From positions 1 to 64,000 of the forward strand of contig NZ_JABVEC010000015.1 in the NCBI RefSeq assembly GCF_014323705.1: a DNA stretch of 64,000 bases, given 5' to 3'. Origin of the DNA: Actinomadura alba (GTDB lineage Bacteria; Actinomycetota; Actinomycetes; Streptosporangiales; Streptosporangiaceae). The position numbers and the translations under genes are program-made. The notes beneath the pieces are model-generated. The model had not been told where the DNA came from, did no database searches, and worked only from the letters and a program-made list of their open reading frames with translations. Of this stretch, positions 17,989 to 26,636 are shown piece by piece; within the stretch, counting starts at the first letter, position 1; every line of letters begins with the position of its first letter.

Positions 17989-20045
17989 TCCCGACCCGCG
18001 GCGACCTGCTCGCCCTGACTCCGGACGCGCTCGCCGCACTCGCCAACCGGGGCCTGGTCAAGCGTGCGGCCAAGGAACTCGACGCGGGGGCCGCGCCGGA
18101 GGTGGAGCACGGCGAGAACGGCACTGTCCGAGGAAGGTTCCCCGATGACGTCGAGACGACGCTGCCGGCGAGGGCAGGCCTCGACGGTGCGTCCTGCACG
18201 TGTGCGGCCACCGGTGTATGCCGCCACCAGATAGGCCTGATCCTGGCCTACCAGCGCCAGGCGGCGCAGGCGCAGCCCACAGCGCCCATGGAATCCACGG
18301 AGCCCATGGAGGGCACCGCTCCGAAGCCCCTGGCGGAGGTCGCCGCTCCGGCTTCGCCCGCGCAGGCGATCGGCGTCGCCCCGCCGGACTGGTCGCCCGG
18401 AGCCTTCGACGACGACGCGTTGGCCGGCGTTCTGGGCGAACGCGCGGTCGCCGCCGCCCGGCGCACCCACCGGGCGGGCTACGCGGCGCGGATCCACCGG
18501 CCCACCGCCGCCGACCCGGTCGCGTCCGTGGAGCTGCCGACCTGCACGGTCCGGTTCCTCGTGCCGGGAGAGCTCGGCTACGTGCATACCGACGCCATCG
18601 CCGCGATCCGCGGCGAGGTCATCGCACTCGCCGTGTGGTCCTTCCGGGCGGCGGACGAACTGGGGGCGTTCGGTGCGGACGTCCGGATCGACGTGGGAGG
18701 CGGGGCCGACCGGGCCACGGTGGGCTCCGGTCTCGAGGCCGCGTTGAGCATCGTGGACCAGGTGCTGCTCGACGGCGCCATGCACGCCGGTCCGGTGGTG
18801 GCCACCGCACTGATCCGGGCCGGGCGCGAGCTCACCGGAAACGGCCTGCACTGGCCCGCCGCCGCCCTGGACGACCTCGCCGGGCAACTGACCGCATACC
18901 GGGAGCGCGACGCCGGCTACGACCCCGGACGCTTCGCGGAGCTGCTCACCGAGGTCCATGCCCGGCACAGGGCCGGCCGGCACGAGGGCGGCAGCCCGCG
19001 CTCGCAGGTGCTGGGCACCGATGAGTCCACCGAGAGTCCGTTGCGCCGGGTCCGGCTCGTCTCCCTCGGCTGTCGCGTCGGCGGCACCGACGCGCGGCGT
19101 TCAGTGGGGGTCTACCTCGCCCACGCCGGCTCCGGGATCGTCTTGGTGCTGAAGCGCGCCTGGGAGGTCGCCGACGGAGAGATCGTGACCGGCCACGACC
19201 TCGCCACGCGCCGGATCGCCGGCTCGGCCCTCCGCGAGTTCGCCGCCGCCAACATCGTCTCCGAGACCGCCTCCCGCAGCGCCAGCCGCGTCGTGCGGCT
19301 GGCGGCCGGCCGGGTGGCGAAATCGACGATCACTCCGCTGGGCGCGGCCTGGGAGCACCTGCCCGACACGGTGCTCGTACGGGACCTGCGGGCGCTCGGC
19401 GCGATGCTCGGTGCGCTCCCGCCGCGCCTCATCCGGCCACGGGTCGAGGCCGAGCTCGTCCGGGTCATCGAGATCGCCGAGGTCAGGGACATCGGTTACG
19501 ACCCGGGCGGCCAGCGGCTGGAGGCGGTGATCGCCGATCAGGCGGGGACGACGGCGGTCATGTCCGCCGCGTACAACCCGTACTGCCCGGGAGCGCTGGA
19601 CCGCCTGGCCTCGGCGCTGAGCGGGGAGCACGGGGACCCGCTCTACCTCAGCGGATCCGTACGCCGTGTCCGCGGGACGGTCGAATTGGACCCGATCGCG
19701 GTCATGACCGCCGACGGCGTCGCCTCGCCCGACCTGGCGCCCGGCGACGGCGATGCCGCGCTGATGGCCCGCACCGAGCAGCGGGCGGACCCCCTGAGCA
19801 GCGCGCTGGAGACCGCTCTCGCCACCTGCGCCGAGGCCGCGCACCGCGGACTGCGGCATGTCCCGGCCGGTTTCCACGCCCGCATCGGGCAGTCCGTGTC
19901 CGAGCTGGACAAGGCAGGTCTGCGTACCGCCGCCGGTCTCCTCACCGAGCTCGGCGCGGTACTCGGCGGCGATGACACCGGCCGGATGGCCGATGCCTGG
20001 GTGAACGCCCAGCTCCGCCTTCTCACGACCGCCGAACTCAGCTGA
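17985..20045 (+). CDS. SWIM zinc-finger domain protein (YehQ-like)
   Basis: 686 residues from ATG 17985, which overlaps the VWA stop (ATGA). Starts further upstream would run over the VWA gene and read nonsense. The SWIM motif C-x-C-x5-C-x-H is complete at Cys71, Cys73, Cys79 and His81 (CTCAATGVCRHQ). SWIM modules bind DNA or proteins. The rest has no recognised domain beyond long helical regions. It is the last gene of the DUF4132-MoxR-DUF5682-VWA-SWIM operon, equivalent to YehQ. Confidence 0.85.
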   Translation: MIPTRGDLLALTPDALAALANRGLVKRAAKELDAGAAPEVEHGENGTVRGRFPDDVETTLPARAGLDGASCTCAATGVCRHQIGLILAYQRQAAQAQPTAPMESTEPMEGTAPKPLAEVAAPASPAQAIGVAPPDWSPGAFDDDALAGVLGERAVAAARRTHRAGYAARIHRPTAADPVASVELPTCTVRFLVPGELGYVHTDAIAAIRGEVIALAVWSFRAADELGAFGADVRIDVGGGADRATVGSGLEAALSIVDQVLLDGAMHAGPVVATALIRAGRELTGNGLHWPAAALDDLAGQLTAYRERDAGYDPGRFAELLTEVHARHRAGRHEGGSPRSQVLGTDESTESPLRRVRLVSLGCRVGGTDARRSVGVYLAHAGSGIVLVLKRAWEVADGEIVTGHDLATRRIAGSALREFAAANIVSETASRSASRVVRLAAGRVAKSTITPLGAAWEHLPDTVLVRDLRALGAMLGALPPRLIRPRVEAELVRVIEIAEVRDIGYDPGGQRLEAVIADQAGTTAVMSAAYNPYCPGALDRLASALSGEHGDPLYLSGSVRRVRGTVELDPIAVMTADGVASPDLAPGDGDAALMARTEQRADPLSSALETALATCAEAAHRGLRHVPAGFHARIGQSVSELDKAGLRTAAGLLTELGAVLGGDDTGRMADAWVNAQLRLLTTAELS

Positions 20046-20125
20046 CCGGGTGGACGAGGTAGTAGAGGTCACGACCGCCCGACCTGAAACGTACGTAACC
20101 CGATCGCCCTGCCTCGGGCGGTTCG

Positions 20126-20131
20126 TATACT
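20126..20131 (+). promoter_or_regulatory. Candidate -10 element for threonine synthase
   Basis: TATACT stands out in GC-rich surroundings 111 bases before the GTG start. No good -35 is visible. A weak hairpin (GCCTG/CAGGC, loop of 8) follows at about 20147. Otherwise the 196-base gap between the SWIM gene and threonine synthase shows nothing definite. Confidence 0.3.
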
Positions 20132-20241
20132 TTTCCGGTCTGAATTGCCTGCTTTCGGCCAGGCGGGCCCGATGGTCGCCGTGGACATGAGAACGTGAGC
20201 GTCCGAGCCGACGGCGGAACCCTTTGCGGAAAGGAGCACCG

Positions 20242-21459
20242 GTGAGTTTCAGCCACCTGTCCCATCTCGAGTGCGGACGGTGCGGGACCGGCCACGACGC
20301 GGACCGACCGCAGAACCTGTGCGAGGCGTGCGGATCCCCGTTGCTCGCGCGCTATGACCTCGCGGCGGCCCGATCCGCGGTGCGCCCGGCCGACCTCACC
20401 GCCCGGCCGGCGGACCTGTGGCGCTACCACGAACTGCTCCCGGTGCGCCGCGCGGACGCGGTGACCACCCTCGGCGAGGGCATGACACCGCTGCTGCCGA
20501 TGGCCCGGTACGGCGAGAGCATCGGGCTGCCCCGGCTGCTGATGAAGGACGAGGGGCTGGTCCCCACGGGTTCGTTCAAGGCGCGCGGCGCGGCGGTCGG
20601 CGTCTCACGCGCGGCCGAACTCGGGATCAAGCGGCTGGCGATGCCGACGAACGGCAACGCCGGAGCGGCCTGGTCGGTGTACGGCGCGCGGGCCGGGCTG
20701 GCCGCGACGATCGTCATGCCGGTGGACGCCCCAGAGATCACTCGCCGCGAGTGCGTGGCCGCGGGCGCCGACCTGCACCTGGTCGACGGCCTCATCAGCG
20801 ACGCCGGGCGGATCGTCGGGGAACTCGTGGCCCATGCGGGCGGCCAGGTGTTCGACGCCTCGACGCTCAAGGAGCCCTACCGCATCGAGGGCAAGAAGAC
20901 GATGGGCCTGGAGATCGCCGAGCAGCTCGGCTGGCGGCTGCCCGACGTGATCATCTACCCCACGGGCGGCGGCGTCGGGCTGATCGGGATCCACAAGGCG
21001 CTGAACGAGCTTCTCGAGCTGGGCTGGATCAGCGGGCCGCTGCCCCGGCTGGTCGCGGTGCAGGCCGAGGGCTGCGCGCCGATCGTACGCGCCTTCGAGC
21101 TCGGGGAACGGGAGAGCACGTTCTGGCCCGACTCGCGCACGGTCGCGTTCGGCATCAACGTGCCCAAGGCGATCGGGGACTTCCTCATCCTGGAGGCGCT
21201 GGCCGAGACCTCGGGCACCGCGATCAGCGTGAGCGACGACGAACTGCTCGCCGACCTGCGGAAGGTCGCCGCCCTGGAGGGCGCCTTCGTCTGCCCGGAG
21301 GGGGCGGCCGCGTTCACGGCGGCGCGCAGGCTGCGCGCCTCGGGCTGGATCGGCGCGGATGACCAGGTCGTCGTGCTCAACACCGGTGCCGGGCTGAAGT
21401 ACCCCCAGACGGTTCCGGTGGACGCTCCGGTACTGCCGGTCGACGGCCATCTCGGATGA
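20242..21459 (+). CDS. thrC: Threonine synthase
   Basis: 405-residue PLP enzyme of the threonine synthase family, which converts O-phospho-L-homoserine to threonine. Start GTG 20242 is chosen because AAAGGAG sits just upstream; an in-frame TTG at 20224 is less likely. The N terminus has a CxxC...CxxC zinc-ribbon-like pair (CGRC and CEAC), as in the larger form of the family. The PLP lysine is in PTGSFKARG (about residue 114), with the phosphate-binding TGGGVG loop and the TNGNAG substrate loop also present. Some family members are threonine-synthase-like with other substrates, so the gene name is probable rather than certain. Confidence 0.82.
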   Translation: MSFSHLSHLECGRCGTGHDADRPQNLCEACGSPLLARYDLAAARSAVRPADLTARPADLWRYHELLPVRRADAVTTLGEGMTPLLPMARYGESIGLPRLLMKDEGLVPTGSFKARGAAVGVSRAAELGIKRLAMPTNGNAGAAWSVYGARAGLAATIVMPVDAPEITRRECVAAGADLHLVDGLISDAGRIVGELVAHAGGQVFDASTLKEPYRIEGKKTMGLEIAEQLGWRLPDVIIYPTGGGVGLIGIHKALNELLELGWISGPLPRLVAVQAEGCAPIVRAFELGERESTFWPDSRTVAFGINVPKAIGDFLILEALAETSGTAISVSDDELLADLRKVAALEGAFVCPEGAAAFTAARRLRASGWIGADDQVVVLNTGAGLKYPQTVPVDAPVLPVDGHLG

Positions 21460-21541
21460 GGTGACGTCCGGTCCGGAAGGCCGCGGTGTCGCGTCAGCTC
21501 TTTCGCGGGGCACGTGGCGCAGGATCTTGGGCCGAAACGCG

Positions 21542-21597
21542 GCGAACAATCGTACGACCACGACCGTGTTCGTTGGCGTGATCGTACGATTGTTCGC
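21542..21597. repeat. Perfect 16-bp inverted repeat between convergent genes
   Basis: The arm GCGAACAATCGTACGA at 21542-21557 is repeated as its exact reverse complement at 21582-21597, separated by 24 bases. The arms are only 50% GC, so they stand out. Complementarity continues imperfectly outward. It lies between the ends of thrC (+) and lsr2 (-), so a bidirectional terminator is one explanation, but the long loop and lack of a U tract are unusual. A protein-binding or recombination site is also possible. Confidence 0.6.
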
Positions 21598-21641
21598 GGC
21601 TTTCGGTGTTCGCGGCCTGGCGACCGAGGACGACGAAGCGG

Positions 21642-22037
21642 TCAGGCGCCCTGGAACCTGGTCTGCGGGACCTTCTTGCCGCCGTCCTTGGCCTTGCTCG
21701 GGTCGTTGGCCTCGTAGGCGGCGACGACCTGGGCGGGAATCCGGCCGCGGTCGTTCACCGTGATGCCGTGCTGCTTCGCCCAGGCCCGGATGTCCGCGGA
21801 GCGCTCACGGGTGTGCGTGGTCCGCGTGGTGGTGCCCCGGCCGGAGCGGCCGACCTGGCGCCCGCCCGCTTTGCGCGCCTTCTCCACGAAGGGCGTGAAG
21901 TTGTTGCGGAGCTTGTCCGCGTTCTTCGCGCTCAGGTCGATCTCGTAGGTGACGCCGTCGATCGAGAACGTCACCGTCTCGTCGGCGGCTTTGCCGTCGA
22001 TGTCGTCGAGCAGCTCGACGACCGTTCTCTGTGCCAT
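21642..22037 (-). CDS. lsr2: Lsr2-family nucleoid-associated protein A
   Basis: 131 residues, the usual size of Lsr2, the actinobacterial H-NS-like DNA-bridging silencer of AT-rich DNA. The N-terminal dimerisation domain starts MAQRTVVELLDDIDG. The C-terminal DNA-binding domain has IRAWAKQHGITV followed by the AT-hook-like DRGRIP. A basic linker rich in Arg/Thr lies between them. The start has GGGAGG upstream. It lies 30 bases behind a second Lsr2 gene and is probably co-transcribed with it. Confidence 0.93.
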   Translation of the reverse strand: MAQRTVVELLDDIDGKAADETVTFSIDGVTYEIDLSAKNADKLRNNFTPFVEKARKAGGRQVGRSGRGTTTRTTHTRERSADIRAWAKQHGITVNDRGRIPAQVVAAYEANDPSKAKDGGKKVPQTRFQGA

Positions 22038-22067
22038 GAAAGTGTTCCTCCCAAGCCTGGTAGCCGG

Positions 22068-22433
22068 TCAGTCTCCCGGCTTGGCATCCGGATGAGCGGC
22101 TATGAACTTCTCGTAGACCTCATCGGCGATCTTGCCGCGTGCGCTGACCTCGACGCCCTCACGGCCGGCCCACTCGCGAACATCACTGTTGGAGTAGCCG
22201 CGCACGCGCGGGCCAACGTCGGTCGAGCTCTTGCGGGCCCGGCCCGCCTGCTTGACCTCTGCTGCTTTCTCGAGATACGGCGCGAGGGCGTCTAGCACCT
22301 CTTGCAGCTTCTTAAAATTCTCATCGCCGAGATCAATAGTGTACTTGGTCGCAGCGATCTCGAAGTCCCGTTTGGCGACGTCTTCGCCGTCATAGCCATC
22401 GAAATCGTCCACCATGATAACTTTAGTCGCCAC
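22068..22433 (-). CDS. Lsr2-like protein B
   Basis: 121 residues when started at GTG 22433, which has GAAAGGA eight bases upstream. Longer reading frames upstream are not Lsr2-like. Layout is as Lsr2: an acidic, unusual N-terminal segment (MVDDFDGYDGEDVAKRD), a dimerisation region, an Arg/Lys linker, and VREWAGREGVEV followed by SARGKI. The RGR hook is reduced to RGK, so DNA affinity or specificity may differ from copy A. Its 5' part uses codons such as AAA, GTT and AAT that are rare nearby, suggesting a different history. A candidate -10 (TATGCT, minus strand, 22464-22469) lies 31 bases upstream of the start codon. Confidence 0.85.
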   Translation of the reverse strand: MATKVIMVDDFDGYDGEDVAKRDFEIAATKYTIDLGDENFKKLQEVLDALAPYLEKAAEVKQAGRARKSSTDVGPRVRGYSNSDVREWAGREGVEVSARGKIADEVYEKFIAAHPDAKPGD

Positions 22434-22837
22434 TGCACGTTCCTTTCTCGGCGGCCCCGCCTCAGCATAGGGTAATGGGATCGAGCGCCGGACGACTGCC
22501 ATCCGCAGGAGTCGTGAGGTCCGAGAGCCGATCGGCGTCGTGGTCTGACCGGCCGATCCACACCATGTCGTGGCCATGTTGACCGCGCGCGCTCGGCAGC
22601 GGATGCCCTCGGCGGCGCGCAATCGCCGCAAATAGCGTTGCCGGCTCCGATCGCCCGATGGCGTCGGCAATTGGCGCCCTCGCCGCTCCTGTGGCGTGAC
22701 GTCACAATGACACCGGCGGTCAAGGCGGGATCTTACCGAGCCACCCGGTGGTACGCCTTTAGGGGGGCATGGGTAAGGTCATCGCCGGAGCCCGGAAACT
22801 GTCGATCCGCGCGACTCCACACGCTCGGGAGAAGGGC
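22434..22837. other. Gene-free stretch upstream of the Lsr2 pair
   Basis: About 400 bases without a convincing gene. It holds the candidate -10 of the Lsr2 operon (22464-22469) and a perfect 10-base palindrome GTGACGTCAC at 22696-22705 of unknown role. Reading frames across it show no homology I can recognise. Confidence 0.5.
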
Positions 22838-22981
22838 TCAGGAACCCGCGGCTTCAGGCCCGGCGGCGGTATCGCGCTGGGCCGGCTCGGGCTTGACACT
22901 GGGATGGACGGCGACGACCACGCGGTGGGACCGACCGCGTTCGGCGCCCTCGTCGTGGTACTTGCCCACGAGTGCGGTCAC
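22838..22981 (-). CDS. Small ORF or gene fragment behind the TetR gene
   Basis: 47 codons from GTG 22981, in exactly the same frame as the TetR gene and starting 18 bases after its TAA stop. The frame stays open from that stop. The codons almost all end in G or C (GTC, GCC, CAC, AAG), as in real genes here, whereas the gap beyond does not. The sequence (start MTALVGKYHDEGAERGR, end GPEAAGS) matches nothing I recognise. It may be the old C-terminal tail of the TetR protein cut off by a stop, the remnant of another gene, or a tiny gene. Confidence 0.3.
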   Translation of the reverse strand: MTALVGKYHDEGAERGRSHRVVVAVHPSVKPEPAQRDTAAGPEAAGS

Positions 22982-22999
22982 CGCGCTCGCCTTGTCGGC

Positions 23000-23644
23000 T
23001 TACGCGTCTCGCTCGATCTTTTCATCTTTCCGGTCCTTGACGTACGCGCCGGCCTTCGCGGCGGCCGCGGCGGCTTCGGCGGCGCGGTCCGCGGCGGCTT
23101 CGTCGAGGGGATCGCCGCTGGCCAGCAGGCGGTAGTAGAGAGGGGCCGAGACGGCGCGGATCACCTCGTGGGCATCGGTGCCCTCGGGCAGTTCACCCCG
23201 GTCGACGGCCTGCCGCACGCAGGGCGCCCACTCCCGGATGCGGATGTCATAGAAGTGGTGCAGGGCCTCGGCCGTGCGAGCGTCGCACGTGGCGGCCGCG
23301 ATCACGGCCTTGAACAGTGGCCCCTGGCGCGGGTCGGTCAGTGTCCGCTGCACGAGCCGGGCGTTGGCCTTGAGGTCGCCGAGCAGCGACCCCGTCCGCG
23401 CGCGCGGCGATGACTGCTCGGCCATGTCCATCAGCAGGTCGGCGACCAGGGCCGTCACCGATCCCCAACGGCGGTAGACGGTCGTCTTGCCCACGTCCGC
23501 GCGGCGCGCGACATCGGACAGGTCCAGGTGGGCGAAGCCCCGCTCCGCCAGGATGTCGCCGACCGCCCGCAGCACCGTGGCTCGTACCCGCGCGGTGCGC
23601 CCCCCGGGTCGAACCGTTCCCGGCTGTGCGCCCTCAGCACTCAA
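23000..23644 (-). CDS. TetR-family transcriptional regulator
   Basis: 214 residues from TTG 23644, chosen because TGGAGG lies 6 bases upstream; farther starts run through the operator. The N-terminal HTH is complete (DLSDVARRADVGKTTVYRRWGS, about 38-58 region). The C-terminal ligand domain is of the TetR_C type seen in many actinobacterial regulators (LLASGDPLDEAAADRAAE). It is divergent from an aldo/keto reductase gene, with a palindromic operator between them. It most likely represses itself and the reductase until an unknown small molecule binds. Confidence 0.88.
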   Translation of the reverse strand: MSAEGAQPGTVRPGGRTARVRATVLRAVGDILAERGFAHLDLSDVARRADVGKTTVYRRWGSVTALVADLLMDMAEQSSPRARTGSLLGDLKANARLVQRTLTDPRQGPLFKAVIAAATCDARTAEALHHFYDIRIREWAPCVRQAVDRGELPEGTDAHEVIRAVSAPLYYRLLASGDPLDEAAADRAAEAAAAAAKAGAYVKDRKDEKIERDA

Positions 23645-23685
23645 AACGGGCCTCCAGTTCCATTTGCCACTTCTCATGGTACCGT

Positions 23686-23718
23686 CGGCACTGGCAGTTA
23701 AACGGAACTGTAGTGCCG
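23686..23718. promoter_or_regulatory. TetR operator between regulator and aldo/keto reductase
   Basis: Inverted repeat CGGCACTGGCAGTT (23686-23699) and AACTGTAGTGCCG (23706-23718). The arms are complementary except for a one-base insertion. It lies 42 bases upstream of the TetR start and 62 upstream of the reductase start, where it would control both promoters. Confidence 0.65.
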
Positions 23719-23779
23719 TTAGCTGTGAGTGTGGGTGATTCGCCCACGGTCGAGAACGGGTCATCAAAGGGGATCGACG

Positions 23780-24838
<1,059 letters not shown>

Positions 24839-24969
24839 CGGTTCCCACGGGCGTGCGCCGGCCGACGTGAAATGTGTCTTCGTCAGCGGAAGATCAATCG
24901 CAATGTCCGGGGGTGCGGCCCGCCTCCTTCAGTTGTGCTCGACAGTCCGTACAGAGCGATGGAGGAGAT

Positions 24970-25965
24970 GTGCGCCACCCTTTCACCCGGCTCCGGCTCC
25001 TCGCCCGCGCGACCGGGCTGACGTGCGCCGCGGTGCTCTTCGCCGGAGCGGTGACGGCGGCGGACGCGGCGTCGGGGATCAGCGGCGAGAAGATCGTGGT
25101 GACCGAGCAGGCCACCGACCAGATTCTCCTGCTCGATTCCGACCGGCGGAGCTGGCAGGAGACGAAGGTGCTGTGGCGCTGGCGGCCCACCGAGGCGAAT
25201 GGACTCGGTGACCTGGTGGCCGCCTGGGGTGCCCCCTCGGACGCCAAGTTGCGGCACCTCGACGGAAGGCCTCATCTGCTCGCCGTCGACTCGCGCGGAC
25301 TGGCCGCGATCGTGCCCTTCCCGGACGACGCCGGGCCCTATTGGGCGACGGACGTGGGCCGGCAGAGCAATCTGCACAGCATCGAACTGCTGCCGGACGG
25401 CAATGCGGCGCTCATCGCCAGCCGTGGCAATTGGCTTCGCGTCTACACGGCCTCGCAGGGACCACGATCCGATTCCTACGTCGAATTCCCGCTCACCGGC
25501 GGCCACGGCGTCTTCTGGGACGACGACGCCCGGCTGCTGTGGGCGCTCGGCGGTGACGAACTGGTGGCGCTGAGGCTCGGCGGCACGCCCGCGCGGCCCG
25601 AGCTCACCGAGGTACGGCGGGCTCGGCTGCCCACACCAGGGGGACACGACCTGCATCCGGTGGCGGCCACGCCGGACCGGCTGTGGATCACTACGGAGAG
25701 CGGCGTCTATCAGTACTCCGCGTCGAAGGGCATCTTCCTGCGGGACTACCCAGGCGCTGATCGGATCAGCGTCGGTGGGGTCAAGAGCGTCGGAGACGAC
25801 CGGCGCTCCGGGCAGGTCCTCACGGCACGGGTGCAGCACCGGAACCTGTGCACCTGGTGCACCGACACCGCGACGCTGAACCGGCGAGGAGACGCCCTCA
25901 CCCTGCACGGCTCGCACATCTACAAGGCGCGCTGGTGGGTGGATCCGACGAGACCGGGCCGCTGA
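24970..25965 (+). CDS. Secreted DUF6528-like protein, probable beta-propeller
   Basis: 331 residues from GTG 24970, directly after GGAGGAGAT. A signal peptide is evident: basic start RHPFTRLRLLAR, hydrophobic core, and cleavage after ADA near residue 33. The mature part has repeated segments with aromatic and Gly-Asp turns (ILLLDSDRRSW, HLLAVDSRG, NAALIASRGNW, RLLWALGGDEL, RLWITTESGVYQY), as expected of a beta-propeller. It resembles actinobacterial DUF6528 proteins, whose role is unknown. Two Cys in LCTWC near the C terminus could form a disulfide or bind a ligand. Confidence 0.6.
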   Translation: MRHPFTRLRLLARATGLTCAAVLFAGAVTAADAASGISGEKIVVTEQATDQILLLDSDRRSWQETKVLWRWRPTEANGLGDLVAAWGAPSDAKLRHLDGRPHLLAVDSRGLAAIVPFPDDAGPYWATDVGRQSNLHSIELLPDGNAALIASRGNWLRVYTASQGPRSDSYVEFPLTGGHGVFWDDDARLLWALGGDELVALRLGGTPARPELTEVRRARLPTPGGHDLHPVAATPDRLWITTESGVYQYSASKGIFLRDYPGADRISVGGVKSVGDDRRSGQVLTARVQHRNLCTWCTDTATLNRRGDALTLHGSHIYKARWWVDPTRPGR

Positions 25966-25984
25966 GCCCCTCAGGGCCGGCAGG

Positions 25985-26356
25985 TCAGTGGGACGTGGTG
26001 GCGGGGCAGGGGCTCAGCCGGTGCAGGAGGTCGTGCACCTGCGGATCGCTCAGCCGGTACCGGATCACCCGGCCGTCCCGGTGCGCCTCGACCGCACCGG
26101 CGGTACGCAGCACCCGGAGTGCCTGGGACACCGAGGTGTCCGACATACCGGTGGCGATCGCCAGGTCGGTCACGCTGATCGGGCCGGCGGCGTGTACGGC
26201 CAGCAACAGGGTGAGCCGGCCGGGTTCGGAGAGCAGGCCGAATCGGCGCGCCCAGCCCGCGACCCGGGTGGGTTCACCGATACCGGCGATGGCGTCGCAC
26301 ACCCTGTGGTCGTCGATGGTGTTGCGGTGGGCACGTTCAGCGGGAACGAGATGCAC
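25985..26356 (-). CDS. ArsR-family metal-responsive repressor (probable Ni/Co sensor)
   Basis: 123 residues from GTG 26356. The winged HTH is typical of ArsR/SmtB (ISVTDLAIATGMSDTSVSQALRVLR). His2, and the C-terminal series Asp, His, His, Cys, His in DPQVHDLLHRLSPCPATTSH, resemble the metal ligands of the NmtR/KmtR branch that senses nickel or cobalt. The ligand set is inferred from position only. It is divergent from the riboswitch-controlled cobalt importer, with an operator-like palindrome just upstream of its own start. Confidence 0.75.
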   Translation of the reverse strand: MHLVPAERAHRNTIDDHRVCDAIAGIGEPTRVAGWARRFGLLSEPGRLTLLLAVHAAGPISVTDLAIATGMSDTSVSQALRVLRTAGAVEAHRDGRVIRYRLSDPQVHDLLHRLSPCPATTSH

Positions 26357-26384
26357 GGCTCCATCGTGCCAGACATAAAGCCCT

Positions 26385-26408
26385 ATACCTGCGCAGTCTT
26401 GCAGATAT
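26385..26408. promoter_or_regulatory. ArsR operator-like palindrome
   Basis: ATA-C-CTGC, eight bases, GCAG-A-TAT: symmetric half-sites of 3+4 bases around an 8-base centre. It overlaps a minus-strand TATAGG that could be the -10 of the regulator gene. The spacing resembles SmtB/ArsR operators, so autoregulation is likely. Confidence 0.5.
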
Positions 26409-26419
26409 GTGGGAGTGGT

Positions 26420-26595
26420 CCTAGGCTGTGCGCGCCGTGGTGATCGGGAAGACCGGTGTGAGTCCGGAGCGGCCCTCGCCACTGTGATCGGGTTCCTCCC
26501 GGCCACCCCCTCACGGGGAGCCACTGGGCGCACGTCGCGTCTGGGAAGGCGGGCGGGAGGGCGAACCCTCAGCCAGGAGACCGGCCACGGCACTT
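26420..26595 (+). ncRNA. Cobalamin (B12) riboswitch
   Basis: Contains the conserved core TCCGGAGCGGCCCTCGCCACTGTGA around 26463-26487 (with the G-C-CACTGTGA box). The B12 box AGCCAGGAGACCGGCC is at 26571-26586, matching the consensus throughout. Paired segments between them fit the aptamer. Downstream, AGGTG (about 26610-26614) can pair with CACCT just before the GTG start at 26637, enclosing the GGAAAGG ribosome-binding site. Translational shut-off of the cobalt importer by adenosylcobalamin is therefore likely. Confidence 0.88.
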
Positions 26596-26636
26596 GACCA
26601 TCGTCCACGAGGTGTTGGAAAGGTCCGGTGCCACCT

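Noticed and set aside
20038..20180. Minus-strand ORF ending GRDLYYLVHPVS between the SWIM gene and thrC
   Set aside because: Mixed third-position use, no start with a ribosome-binding site, and it overlaps the likely thrC promoter. Kept only as a remote possibility.
22696..22705. Palindrome GTGACGTCAC as an operator
   Set aside because: A 10-base palindrome alone is expected by chance in this much sequence, and it is not placed near a start codon.
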